The translations under genes and the position numbers were made by a program. Of a stretch of 64,000 bases of DNA, positions 1 through 11,154 are shown piece after piece; positions within the stretch are counted from its first letter, which is position 1, and every line of letters starts with the position of its first letter. The stretch comes from Primulina eburnea (Eukaryota; Streptophyta; Magnoliopsida; Lamiales; Gesneriaceae): assembly GCF_022965805.1 (NCBI RefSeq), contig NC_133110.1, positions 28,888,668-28,952,667 on the forward strand, read 5' to 3'. Under the pieces are notes generated by a model. The model was not told the origin of the DNA and ran no database searches. It saw only the letters and a list, made by a program, of their open reading frames with translations.

Positions 1-1364
1 GTCCAGGGGTAAAATGATAATTTTTGGGTTTACAGGGGCAAAATGGTCATTTTGCACCCGGGGTGAGAATTTGGTCATGGCAGCGCCCTGAGCACATCTT
101 ATCATGATTTAAATGTTTATGCATCACGTTCATGATTTTTATGTAATTACGATAAATACGTTGCGTGCTTGGTTTAAAGGAAAAATTACGTATATGCATG
201 ATTTTATTAAGTGATGAATATGATGACACGTTTTGAAGGAAGTGATTTAGTTGTGACTAATACGATGACATGATGATATGATTGGAGATATCGTGAGGGA
301 AAAGGCCCCAGAGGGAGCCCGTTTACGGGAGAAGGCCCCAGAGGGAGCCCGACGATCGTATTTCCATTGACATGATATGATGATATGATAGGCCAAGACC
401 CAGTTGACGGGTGAGAGTGTCGCTGGTGTCCCCGCCGCCCAGTACTGTGGTTATACGTAGATGGATCCATCGACTGACATGATGACATGATGATACGAAA
501 GTCACAGCTAATGAACTGAATTCAATTAAAAAGAAAATGTATACGTATATGATGACATGAAATGACATGATTTTACACGATATGATTTTACACGACACGT
601 ATACGTATATGATGACATGAGATGACATGATTTTAATACGATATGATTTTACACGACACGAACGTATATGATGACATGAGATGATATGATTTTACACGAT
701 ATGATTTTTACACGACACGTTTACGTATATGATGACATGAGATGACATGCTATGATTATTACCATTTTTTGAAAGGATACATTTACATATATGATTTTTA
801 CTGCTGACACGAATGCTTTTAAGTTCATGAAAAGATATATTGAGTATGATATTTTTCACTGCTGTGTGCTACGTATATGTACTTGTTATTCCTGGTACAG
901 GTGTGTTGAGTCTTTAGACTCACTAGGCGTCTGTGATGCAGGTGAGCTTAATGATGAGGAGACTGGAGGTGCCGAACTCTGAGTAGTCAGAACTGGTGCG
1001 GTGACACGACCCGAGGACCACACGTTTTCCGCGCATTTATGATTTTATGATATTGAGAGGAGATGAAAATTTTCCACGTTTATGATTTGGATGTTAGGAT
1101 TTTTACTCGCTTATTTCCCATTATAATTTTTATTGGCAAATGCTTATGAGTATTTTTAAATGATATTTTCAGTATGACAGCATGCCTATTTTTATGTTAA
1201 AATAAATATGATTATTTTAAAAGATGAGTTTGATTATTTTTAAACGACGCTATTTTTATGGTCGAATATTTAAGATCATTTTAAATGTTATTTCGAAAAT
1301 GCGAGCTTTTATTTTTTTAAAAAAAAATATCCAGTAGAATTTTAAAAATGAGTGAGACGTTACA
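1..1364 (+). repeat. Element Z 5' LTR, right-hand part
   Basis: Matches 5949-7312 at constant offset 5948 with about three substitutions (near 179, 398 and 1186). It ends in ACGTTACA at 1364, directly before the primer-binding site. It holds a 60-bp tandem repeat (539-754), a 30-bp duplication (302-350) and the hairpin GAGTCTTTAGACTC at 908-921. The small ORFs in it recur in the other copy only because the LTR is duplicated. Confidence 0.9.
539..754. repeat. 60-bp tandem repeat in Z 5' LTR
   Basis: About 3.6 units begin near 539, 599, 660 and 719. Each has the core ACGTATATGATGACATGA followed by ATGATTTTACACGA-like sequence. The same array recurs in the other Z LTR at 6487-6702. Confidence 0.85.
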
Positions 1365-1366
1365 GT

Positions 1367-1378
1367 TGGTATCAGAGC
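1367..1378 (+). other. Primer-binding site of Z (initiator tRNA-Met)
   Basis: TGGTATCAGAGC, the usual plant retrotransposon match to the 3' end of initiator tRNA-Met, starts two bases after the LTR end at 1364. Confidence 0.9.
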
Positions 1379-3730
1379 AAGGGTCCTGTATAGGGTTGTG
1401 CCACCACCAGCTTCTGCCGCTCAGTCTTCAAGCCTCAAGTCTGTAAGCTTTTATGATTTAAATGTTTTAAATGATTTACTCTTATCACCTGCGTGTTAAC
1501 ATGATTTACGCTTTATGACGATTTACGGTATATGTTTAACTGCTTTTATGATTTAAGGATTTATTGTTTTTTTTTTTAAAAAAAAACCAAATTAAATTGC
1601 ATGTTGGTTACTTTTGGAATTAGACGTGTCTAAGAATTCAAATATTGAGCTTTAGGAGAGGTTGATAATGATTTAACTATATTAATTTCGGTTAGTAGTA
1701 CTGATGTTCTACTCGTGAGTCATAAGTTAAACTTAAAAATTATGAATGCTTTTGGGACTTGTAGATTTTCTAAGAAATTACTGATGGTTCGTGGTTGCTA
1801 GCCGAGTGAATTTTTGAGAATTTCTTGTAAGGATTAATGATTCGAAAACTACGACAATCTTTGGAAGTATAAAAATGTAAAATTTATTTAGGATACATGC
1901 TCTACTTAGTGAAACCTAAGGATTGAATTGAATGGATCGAAAATTTTAAGGACCAAATTATAAATTTTCAAATTTTGAGGATTAAATTCTAACTTTTGAG
2001 GAACACTTGGGTAAAATTAGTAATTTTCGAGGTTATGAGAATTGATCTTGGGTCTAATTATTTTAAGATTATTGAACTTTATGTTACGAGAAACCTATAA
2101 AATGTGATTAGGAACGCCAAAAACTTATGGGTAATTGTTGGATTCTTGAGATTAAGTACAAATCGGATAATATTCGAGGAAACTAAGAACTAATTTTGCA
2201 ATTTTTAAGAAATTTGGAGGATTTGATTAGCAGTAAGTGAGAAGCGAATGATTTAAATGATAGGAATTTTTGATGATTTAGATTTGAAGGGATATTTGCA
2301 ACTTTGAGATATTTGGATTATAATGTTATAACAAATGACAATCAAGGACATTGTAGGATGAATCAATCTTGGGCATAAAAATTTAAGAGTTAGTGAAATA
2401 ATGTTGTGGTGAATTAAGAATTTAAAGTGACGACAATTTAAGATAGAATGATCAGTTAGTTAAGTTATAAGAGTAGACAGTAAGTTAACTTATTTTGGGA
2501 GCTTAAGGTTTGATTTAGCATAAGTTTTAATCGTGATCTTAAGAGTTAAAATTATGCATTTGTTGGAATTTAATTTTTCTAGAAAGTTGAGTGTGATTGA
2601 TGGTTAGGATATTTGATAGACGCATGTAAGAGGTGAGGTAGACACCTTGTCTTGAGGAATTTTGAAAGTCATTAAGAAACTTGGGAACAAGCGATTATGT
2701 GTGTTGGAATTATGTTATCTATTATCATTTGGGATGCGTAAGCTTGAATTTCAAGTTTAGGAGATAGATGTTCATATGAAAAAAATTGGGGTGAAATAAA
2801 AACTAAAGGAATTAGGTGTGTTCAACATAGGTTGTTAATGAACGAATATTAAGATTTTTATCGAGTAAGAAATTTAAAATTTTGATATGAGAATTCTAGA
2901 ATTTTATGGGTTATAAGTGAAGTTGATTTATTAGAGTTAGTCCATCATTATCAGGGGATAACTTATTAAGTTTTATACGCTAGTATTAATTAAGCATTAA
3001 GGATACGTAAGAACGTGACATTCGCTTCAATAAAGAAAGTCCAAGGGTCTTATGCCTCAACTATATTGTAATGGGGGAGAAAACAGTTTAATCATGTAAT
3101 TGGGACTTGAAGGGCTTTAAAATATAGGTAGAAGATCGATATTGTATATTTGGGTTTCATGGATTTACGTTACTCGAGGATTAAGATTTGCAACAATTTT
3201 ATATTGAGAATGTACTTGTAAATAGTTAAGTTACGAAAGTTTTGTGCCGTAAGATAAATATTCAATTCAAGGATCTTAAGCTAATATTATTATGGGATTG
3301 AGATAAAGTTTAAATTTTGAGTGCATTATCGAACATAAGAATCGATCAGTAAATTTTGGTGCTAAGATTTCTTATGGTGAACTGCATAAATACAAATGTA
3401 ATAAGTCAATGAACATTATGTGTATAGTATAAGAAAAGTAAGACACAATAAAATTCGGACTGTCATTTCTAATATTGGGAAGTTTGAGAAAATTTGAAGT
3501 TTGACGCCATAGTAGAATAGAACTAAATCACCCTAAGTCATTTTAATTTGTGATTCGCAATCGAGAATTTTGGTAGGCAAATTTTATTATAATTGAGGAG
3601 ATGTAAGGACAGCTTAACATTTATTATATCAGAGTAGCGCAGCGGAAGCGTGAAATATTGGGATTCTAGAATTAAGAGTCTAAACTTTTTGTTTATCGAG
3701 GAGAAGCGAATTTCGGGGACGAAATTCAAT

Positions 3731-3746
3731 TTAAGGGGGGGGAGAT
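3731..3746 (+). other. Polypurine tract of Z
   Basis: TTAAGGGGGGGGAGAT directly precedes the 3' LTR start (TGTAATGTCCCG, 3747). This is the expected plus-strand primer position. Confidence 0.85.
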
Positions 3747-6700
3747 TGTAATGTCCCGAAAATCGGAAAGTTCACGTGAACCACATGCATGCAAATTATT
3801 AAATTCTTTGGTATTTTATTAAATTCTTTCAAAGCATAAAATGTATTTTTATTTAATTAAATTTGTGTTTAATTATTTTTATGCATAATTCATGCATGAT
3901 AGAATTTATTTCATGAAATTTTAAAGGTATATGCATTAGAGATTTTAATTTTCATTTCGCGCTCGAACGAGGAACGGAGACCGGAGAATTTTCAGGAAAA
4001 AATTATTTTATTACACGGTTAATTTTTATTAATTAATATAAGAAGTTTTAAAGTTATTTTTCAAGAATTGGGATTTATTGTGTATTTTTAACCGCAAGAT
4101 TTTAATTTTTATCGGTACGCAGATTTTATTGAATTGAGAGACTTTTTGAGGGTTCGGCTAATATTTTCAAAATCTTTCCAACGTGAAATATTTTTCAAGA
4201 GTGTGTTTGAATTTAATGGACCTAATTTTAAGTTTATTGGGCTTAAATATCTTTTTAAACTTTTAATTAAACAATTAAGGCCCATTATTTACTAATTAAT
4301 CATTTAAATCATTTAATAGTGTTACCCTACACCAATTATCCTTCAACAACCGACACACCCCTTCCCCTATCATTCTCTCTTTATTTCAGCAGCTCATCAC
4401 CAGCCAATCTTCGATCAAGCTTCAACCTTTGCAAAGAAAATATCTCCGGTGCCCTCCCTCGAGCTATCATTCAAAGTTTTGATTCAATATATTTCAAGGC
4501 ACATTTGTATCTTCCACTTTCCTCCACTCACAAACCTCCCTTCACCTCTCCATTCTCTCGGTTTTTCCAGCAGCAACTCAAGCAAAGTTTCGGCCATGGT
4601 TTTTCCTTGCAAAGAAATTCTCCGGCGCTCTCCCGACGTCAGTTCTTCGTCGTTCTTGCGTAGGAATCATCAAAGGCACGCCATGTACTTTTATTGCTGC
4701 ATCATACACGTTATATACATGCTGTATTATGTTTATTTGTTTGTGGAATTCACGTTCCAAAGCATATCATGGAGATCCCTCGGTTTTGTTTGTTCAAACA
4801 CGTGCATCTTTTGTTCACTACTCATGTTTTCTATAAAAATGTTGCAAGGGGCTGCTGCTGTTGGTTGTTAAGGGGCTGAACATGGTGTCATGATGTTGTT
4901 TTGGAGACTAAATTTGTTGCTGATGATTACAGGGTGAAGGGCCGAGAGGTGGTGTTCTTGGGTGGTAAGGGTAATGAGAGGTATGGTGCAAGGTAGAGTA
5001 GACTCGACTGAAAAGGGGGCTGAACCAGAACTAGGTGCTGTCCATGAGGGTCCAGTCGAGGTCTAGGGGAGGTGGGTTAAGGTCTGGAACAGCTGGTCTC
5101 GGTCCAGGAGCAGATCGAAGGGGGTTTAGTTGAAGAGAGCTCGGGTAGTTGTTCTTGGAGAGGCTCGAACGTTTCTGCTTTTAGTTGCACATCAGCTTTA
5201 ATTATGCTTTGTTTAGGCTTGGTTTAGGAGTTCATTAAGGTCTTAAGAGTGAGCCTTGAAGGCTGGACAAGTGAAGATGGAAGGTGGACCGAAACTGTAT
5301 GGGGTTGAAGACGTGTTGGAAGATAAGAGTACAAGGGGGGCCTAGAGTTTATTGAAGGGTAGCCGAAACATTATGGATTTAGATGGAATAATTTAAGTAG
5401 TAAATGGTTTAGAATGGGTTTTTAAGTTATGGTAAAAATTTGGGAAAGTTTTGGTTAAGTTTCGATTCGATTCGGGTTAAAATCGGGACCCCGGTCTAAG
5501 TTTTAAAATAATTCGATTAAATTACGAAATGGGCTCGAGTTTACGTCTAGGAATTCCTTTAAATATGTTTTGGGATATTTTTAAGAGTTTGGTAAGCTTC
5601 GGATCAAAATAATGAGTTTTGGATTTATCCGGGATTTAGTCGCCTCACTAAAAGTTAATTAAAGAATTAATTGAAACGCCTAGATTTAAGCTTGATAAAA
5701 TTAAGGAAAATTATATTTAAGCTCAAATAATTATTAGAAGTGTAAGTTTTTAATTTGGGGAATTTTATACTAAGTTTTGGTTTAATTCGGGATTAAAACT
5801 CATTAATATGTTATATTTAAAGATTAATTTAAAAGTCATAGATTTAAGCCAAATAAAAATATGGAAAAGTTCATGTAGGCTTAAATAATTATTTGGGACA
5901 TGTTAGAGTCAATGGAATTAAGAAAATGTCAAAGAAGTGAAATTTTACGTCCAGGGGTAAAATGATAATTTTTGGGTTTACAGGGGCAAAATGGTCATTT
6001 TGCACCCGGGGTGAGAATTTGGTCATGGCAGCGCCCTGAGCACATCTTATCATGATTTAAATGTTTATGCATCACGTTCATGATTTTTATGTAATTACGA
6101 TAAATACGTTGCGTGCTTGGTTTAAAAGAAAAATTACGTATATGCATGATTTTATTAAGTGATGAATATGATGACACGTTTTGAAGGAAGTGATTTAGTT
6201 GTGACTAATACGATGACATGATGATATGATTGGAGATATCGTGAGGGAAAAGGCCCCAGAGGGAGCCCGTTTACGGGAGAAGGCCCCAGAGGGAGCCCGA
6301 CGATCGTATTTCCATTGACATGATATGATGATATGATAGGCCAAGGCCCAGTTGACGGGTGAGAGTGTCGCTGGTGTCCCCGCCGCCCAGTACTGTGGTT
6401 ATACGTAGATGGATCCATCGACTGACATGATGACATGATGATACGAAAGTCACAGCTAATGAACTGAATTCAATTAAAAAGAAAATGTATACGTATATGA
6501 TGACATGAAATGACATGATTTTACACGATATGATTTTACACGACACGTATACGTATATGATGACATGAGATGACATGATTTTAATACGATATGATTTTAC
6601 ACGACACGAACGTATATGATGACATGAGATGATATGATTTTACACGATATGATTTTTACACGACACGTTTACGTATATGATGACATGAGATGACATGCTA

Positions 6701-7312
6701 TGATTATTACCATTTTTTGAAAGGATACATTTACATATATGATTTTTACTGCTGACACGAATGCTTTTAAGTTCATGAAAAGATATATTGAGTATGATAT
6801 TTTTCACTGCTGTGTGCTACGTATATGTACTTGTTATTCCTGGTACAGGTGTGTTGAGTCTTTAGACTCACTAGGCGTCTGTGATGCAGGTGAGCTTAAT
6901 GATGAGGAGACTGGAGGTGCCGAACTCTGAGTAGTCAGAACTGGTGCGGTGACACGACCCGAGGACCACACGTTTTCCGCGCATTTATGATTTTATGATA
7001 TTGAGAGGAGATGAAAATTTTCCACGTTTATGATTTGGATGTTAGGATTTTTACTCGCTTATTTCCCATTATAATTTTTATTGGCAAATGCTTATGAGTA
7101 TTTTTAAATGATATTTTCAGTATGACAGCATGCTTATTTTTATGTTAAAATAAATATGATTATTTTAAAAGATGAGTTTGATTATTTTTAAACGACGCTA
7201 TTTTTATGGTCGAATATTTAAGATCATTTTAAATGTTATTTCGAAAATGCGAGCTTTTATTTTTTTAAAAAAAAATATCCAGTAGAATTTTAAAAATGAG
7301 TGAGACGTTACA
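3747..7312 (+). repeat. Element Z 3' LTR, complete, 3566 bp
   Basis: Begins TGTAATGTCC after the polypurine tract and ends ACGTTACA, giving TG...CA termini. At 3.6 kb it is long for a plant LTR, as in Del/Tekay-type chromoviruses. The 5949-7312 part is the copy of the 5' LTR. The 4319-4871 part has overlapping ORFs of 114 and 140 codons in a pyrimidine-rich stretch; they match no family I know and I do not call them genes. Confidence 0.9.
6487..6702. repeat. 60-bp tandem repeat in Z 3' LTR
   Basis: Copy of the array at 539-754, same unit count and phase. Confidence 0.85.
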
Positions 7313-8072
7313 ACTGTGGTTTCATGTAGATGGTACCATCGACTTTTGAGGTTCATGGCATGTCATGTCATGTCATGTTGAGGAAAGTCACAATTAACGA
7401 TCTGAATTCAACAAAGGAAAAAGGAAAAATGTTTATGATTATGTTAAAGGTTTTATGTCATGTTGAGGAAAAAGGAAAATGATTAAATTTTATTTATGCA
7501 TGTCACGAAAATGTTTATGTTTAAGGTTTTATGCATCATGAAAATGTTTACGAAAATGTTCATGTTTATGCATCTTCATGAAAACGATAATTTAAGTACT
7601 AGTATTTTTCACCGTTATATGTTGACTGTATTACGTATTACTCGTTATAAAGATTTGGTGTGTTGAGTCTTTAGACTCACTAGGTGTGATGGATGCAGGT
7701 GAGGTTGAGGGAGGACTTGACGTATGAAATGACTGGACTGAAGGTGCACACAACCCGAGGACCAGCGCTTCTACTATTTCCTCACTCATGATTTTGATTA
7801 CGTTTTTACGTTAAAAGATTTTTAAGATCATTTATTTATGCTTTAGAGTGGTTTTGGAGAGGAAGATATGTTCCACGATTATTGCGTTTTAGGTTTGGTG
7901 ACTCATGCGATGATTTTATTTTTATGTCTATTCACTGGATTTTAAAATGCTAGCTAGCGAATGTTCTAGATCATGGGCAAAATATTTTATTAAAATATTT
8001 TCATGGGTGGACCGAATTTAAAAAAAAAAAAAATTCTGGTACATTTTAAACAAAAGAACACGAGACGTTTCA
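7313..8072 (+). repeat. LTR remnant adjoining A's primer-binding site
   Basis: Ends ACGAGACGTTTCA at 8072, followed by a primer-binding site. Its start matches, weakly but over a long stretch, a block inside the Z LTR (ACTGTGGTT...TAGATGG...CCATCGAC, then AAGTCACA...GAATTCAA), so it is a related LTR cut by the Z insertion. It carries GAGTCTTTAGACTC at 7665-7678 and an A-run before the end. Confidence 0.7.
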
Positions 8073-8077
8073 TTTAT

Positions 8078-8089
8078 GGTATCAGATCC
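8078..8089 (+). other. Primer-binding site of A (tRNA-Met type, degraded)
   Basis: TGGTATCAGATC keeps ten of twelve bases of the tRNA-Met site seen in the other elements and begins six bases after the LTR end. Confidence 0.7.
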
Positions 8090-8221
8090 CACGGTTCTTT
8101 GACAGGGAAGACACTGCACTTCATCCACATGGAGAACTCGGCAAGTAAGTATCTTTGTATCTCATAGTTTATGCTAAGTTATGTGTCTATGTATCCTACA
8201 TGTAGGTTAAGATAAGCGACG

Positions 8222-9141
8222 ATGCCACCGAAACGTAAAGTACATGAAGGAGAGTCATCTAAGGGCAAGGCCCCAGCAGTCGAAGGTGAGGGCAGTGCGC
8301 CACGACCGATAGATAACTTCGCTCAATTACTCCAACAACAAGCAAAAGTCCATGGTGAACAAATCAACAGCTACTTGAGATGCAACGGACTAATCATGAA
8401 CAGGCACAAGCTCAAGCCATAGTACACAGACATGTGCCTGTTCAGACAGACGTATATGATCGTTTTAGACGTTTGAATCCTCCGGAATTCATGGGAAGCA
8501 CTGATCCAGCAGTAGCAGAAGAGTGGATTAAGTCATTGGAGTCCATCTTCTCCTACCTTCATATGGATGATGCTGACCAAGTGACTTGTGCCATCTTTCT
8601 CTTAACAAAACATGCAAGAATATGGTGGGAAAGTGCAAAAGTGGCATTACCGGTTAGACCATTGACATGGGGAACTTTCAAAACTGTCTTTTATAACAAA
8701 TATTTCAGTAAAGAAGTACGAGCCAAGAAAGCCAGTGATTTTCTGAATTTGAAGCAAGGAACCATGTCAATGACTGAATATATTCAACAATTTGAGGCCG
8801 GAGTCCAATATGTACCATATATTGCACAAGATGACACCAGTAAGGGCGAACATTTCATGCGGGGACTTCGCTCTGAAATTAAAAGAGATGTAAGGATGTC
8901 GAAAGTTGCTACATACGGGGAGATAGTAGAAATAGCACTTATGGCAGAACAAGATGAACATGACATTGACATAGACAGGCAACAACGAAGGCAACAGTAC
9001 ATTCAAAAGAGCCAGGGAACAGGACAAGGCAAAAAGATCGATAGCAAAGGTGCTCGACCAGAGGAACCCCGTAGCAAGGGTCCCCCTCAACGTAAAGAAC
9101 AGGACATGCCACCTTGTCCTAAATGTGGCAAACTCCATGGC
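8222..9141 (+). pseudogene. gag: Element A gag, frameshifted and interrupted by B
   Basis: Starts ATG at 8222 with a basic, low-complexity N-terminus (MPPKRK). A one-base loss near 8362 moves the reading frame, and the rest continues in the frame open to 9171. That part is a retrotransposon gag capsid domain: a run from PPEFMG through WW (near 8630) to FLNLKQG and YIQQFE is typical of Ty3/gypsy gag. It reaches the first zinc-knuckle-like cysteines (CPKCGKLH) and is cut by element B at 9142. Coding resumes at 13842, where a second knuckle CYRCKKPGHLAKNC follows. The last residues before the stop at 9171 come from B's LTR. It cannot make a complete protein. Confidence 0.85.
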
Positions 9142-9270
9142 TGTAATGCCCGAGATTTTATATCGTGTTAAATTATGATTATTAATTTTAATCGAGACGA
9201 TTATGAAAGGGCTAACCGAGACACGAATTGAAATAAATATGAAAAGATGTGGGTGCGAGGAAATGAGCCT

Positions 9271-9502
9271 CGCGCATATGCGCGACTTGATGCGGCGCAT
9301 ATGCGCGGAATAGGCAGAACCCCTCGCGCATATGCGCGGCGTGTATCGGCGCACATGCGCGAGGGTACCCGAGAGTTGTGAAGAATTCCTCGCGCATATG
9401 CGCGGAAGAGGTGCGCGCATATGCGCGAGTCCCCGTGAAGCTACGCGCCGAGACTTAAGTCTCGCGCATATGCGCGAAGACAGTACGCGCATATGCGCGA
9501 GA
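9271..9502. repeat. Palindromic CGCGCATATGCGCG array in B LTR
   Basis: Eight copies of a 14-bp perfect or near-perfect palindrome built on the E-box-like CATATG flanked by CGCG, irregularly spaced over 230 bp just upstream of the likely TATA box. This position suggests promoter-proximal binding sites. That role is inferred, not shown. Confidence 0.85.
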
Positions 9503-10578
9503 GGCTTTGGACGAATTTTGAGATTGACACGTAGTAAGTTGCATGCAATATATATATAAACACTCCTTCTGCAATTCAGATGTAAGAAAACGAGAAGAGT
9601 CCGGGGGAATTCAAGAAAAATCCTTACGCCTTTATATCTCAATCCGTCCGTTAGATTTTAAATCCGACTTCGGTACCGTGCTCCTAGCAACGCAGGCTAC
9701 TACGGGACGTAAGTTTTATTACGTTTTGACATGTTTTGAAATTATGATGTTGCCAGAATTGAATACACGTCATGTATGTTGTTCTTGACATGTTAGACAG
9801 CGTAGAATCGAAGTCAGATTAAGAAACAGACTGAATATGGAATTGTTATGAATTTCAGAATGAAATTGACTAGAATTGATATCAGATTGGTACAGAGGTT
9901 AATTGTAAATGTTTGGAATTGATATAGACTGATATAGTATTATCAGTATCGCAAGATTGTACTGTTGTACTATCAGAATTTGATAAAACAGAGACGTTGT
10001 GATTTGATTAGAATATTGATACAGAATATTGGTATTGTCGTTGCCAGATTGAACAGTGACAGACGTTGAATCAAGGCTTTGATTGTATCAGATCGGCAGC
10101 AAGAAAGGTATAAATAAATGTTGATTTGGGATTGCACAACTCGAGTTAGGTTTGACTTGAGTTTCCCTAAATCACATACTTTATTTTATTGCGTTGATAT
10201 TTGCAAATTATCATATTGATATGTTAATGTATTGACTTAGAACAGAGTCAGAGTCCGAGTCTAGGGCAGACAACCTAGCTAGGGCAGAACCGCCGAGTCT
10301 TTCTCAGAACCGATAAGACTCTAGACTTACGGTGTATCGAAGAGCCTTAGATGTAGATTGACGTCTATCTCAGACACTCGATACAGCATACCAAAGTCTA
10401 AATTAGATTGGGATCCCTAGATTTGAGATAAGATAAGATTAGATCACGAGTCATTGATTCATGTAGTCAGACTAGATACATGTTTTGATGGTTGTTTATG
10501 CTTTTATATATGTTTTATATGATTGCATTTAATACATTGTTTATACTGGGATATTTATATCTCACCGGAGTTATCCGG

Positions 10579-10612
10579 CTGTTGTCTTGTTTGTATGTGT
10601 GCATGACAACAG
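10579..10612 (+). other. Conserved LTR hairpin, B copy
   Basis: Arms CTGTTGTC and GACAACAG around an 18-base loop, about 280 bp before the LTR end. The same hairpin is at 22814-22847, 28543-28577, 40233-40266 and 53792-53825, and in reverse orientation at 26198-26231, 35001-35034 and 60040-60074. Confidence 0.6.
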
Positions 10613-10899
10613 GTGGGACAAGTACAGGGTCACAAAGATGAAGACAGACTGAGATTAGAGTGGTGATACATAACTTGGACTAGAGCTAGGGTTTGAACAC
10701 TTGATAGTAGTTGTTGAACCTGAGTTTGTATGATTGTATATTTTATCAGATTTATACTTTTATACTGATATGTATAGGAGGTTGATTCCATTACCTTCCG
10801 CATTTTTTAAAAAAAAAATTAGACCCTGTTTATTACAATTGATTAATTAGTCCCAATCACGATTAAGAACATGATTAGCGTCCGGGTCCCCACAACAGG

Positions 10900-10911
10900 T
10901 GGTATCAGAGC
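10900..10911 (+). other. Primer-binding site of B (initiator tRNA-Met)
   Basis: TGGTATCAGAGC six bases after the 5' LTR end at 10894. Confidence 0.9.
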
Positions 10912-11154
10912 GATAGATCCTTTAGATTGAGATAGAAGAGGCTAGTGAGCGGGGTAGATTGAGGTTTTCTTTCCTGCTTTTGAATGCTAGCATGTCTTAC
11001 TGCTTTATTACATGTTACTTGTTTATCTGATTTGATATAGTAATGTGTTTTATTGAAATTGGATCAGTACTGATTCAAGATCAGCAGTAAGATGATCAGA
11101 GGAGGATTGAAACAGAATTGTTGTACTTGTTACTAATCTATTTGATTATTAGAT

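Larger units (their letters stand above)
1365..3746 (+). other. Element Z interior, no coding capacity
   Basis: AT-rich sequence between the Z primer-binding site and polypurine tract. Read in six frames it shows only chance-size ORFs and none of the gag, protease, RT, RNase H or integrase motifs that are obvious elsewhere in the window. Near its right end (about 3712-3727) it keeps the GGGGACGAAATTC-type motif seen just before the polypurine tracts of A, C and F, so the replication signals are preserved while the genes are absent. Confidence 0.75.
1..7312 (+). mobile_element. Element Z: non-autonomous long-LTR retrotransposon (LARD-like), left end outside window
   Basis: Two copies of one long sequence lie in direct orientation (1-1364 and 5949-7312). 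They enclose a 2.4-kb interior that starts with a tRNA-Met primer-binding site and ends with a polypurine tract, which is LTR-retrotransposon anatomy. The interior has no gag or pol and no ORF above about 65 codons, so it fits a large retrotransposon derivative mobilised in trans. The 1364 shared LTR bases differ by about three substitutions by eye and no indels, so insertion was recent. It lies inside another long LTR (element A, resuming at 7313). The left LTR start and left TSD are outside the window. Confidence 0.85.
9142..10894 (+). repeat. Element B 5' LTR, 1753 bp
   Basis: Begins TGTAATGCCCGAG and ends GGGTCCCCACA, TG...CA termini. It contains an array of a palindromic CGCGCATATGCGCG motif (9271-9502), then a TATA-like ATATATATAAA near 9550. 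Near the right end it has the block CTCACCGGAGTTATCC with hairpin arms CTGTTGTC/GACAACAG at 10579-10612, shared with the C, D, E, F and G LTRs. ORFs crossing it, including an antisense 291-codon ORF over 8767-9642, are chance products of the palindromic repeat. Confidence 0.9.

Noticed and set aside
47..982. Small ORFs of 60, 93, 101 and 63 codons that recur at 5995-6930
   Set aside because: They recur only because both are copies of the Z LTR; codon content follows the 60-bp repeats.
4319..4871. 114- and 140-codon overlapping ORFs in Z's 3' LTR
   Set aside because: No known domain; overlapping frames in a leader-like pyrimidine-rich area; the other Z LTR is outside the window so conservation cannot be judged.
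9271..9502. CRISPR-like spaced repeat
   Set aside because: Irregular spacing, palindromic unit of 14 bp, eukaryotic LTR context; the same holds for the arrays in C, F and G.
9332..9559. 75-codon ORF with repeated AHMRE/RICAR-like residues
   Set aside because: A translation of the CGCGCATATGCGCG array, not a protein.
8767..9642. 291-codon antisense ORF
   Set aside because: It runs antisense through A's gag and B's palindromic LTR array; no domain, and the array's CG-rich palindromes keep several frames open.
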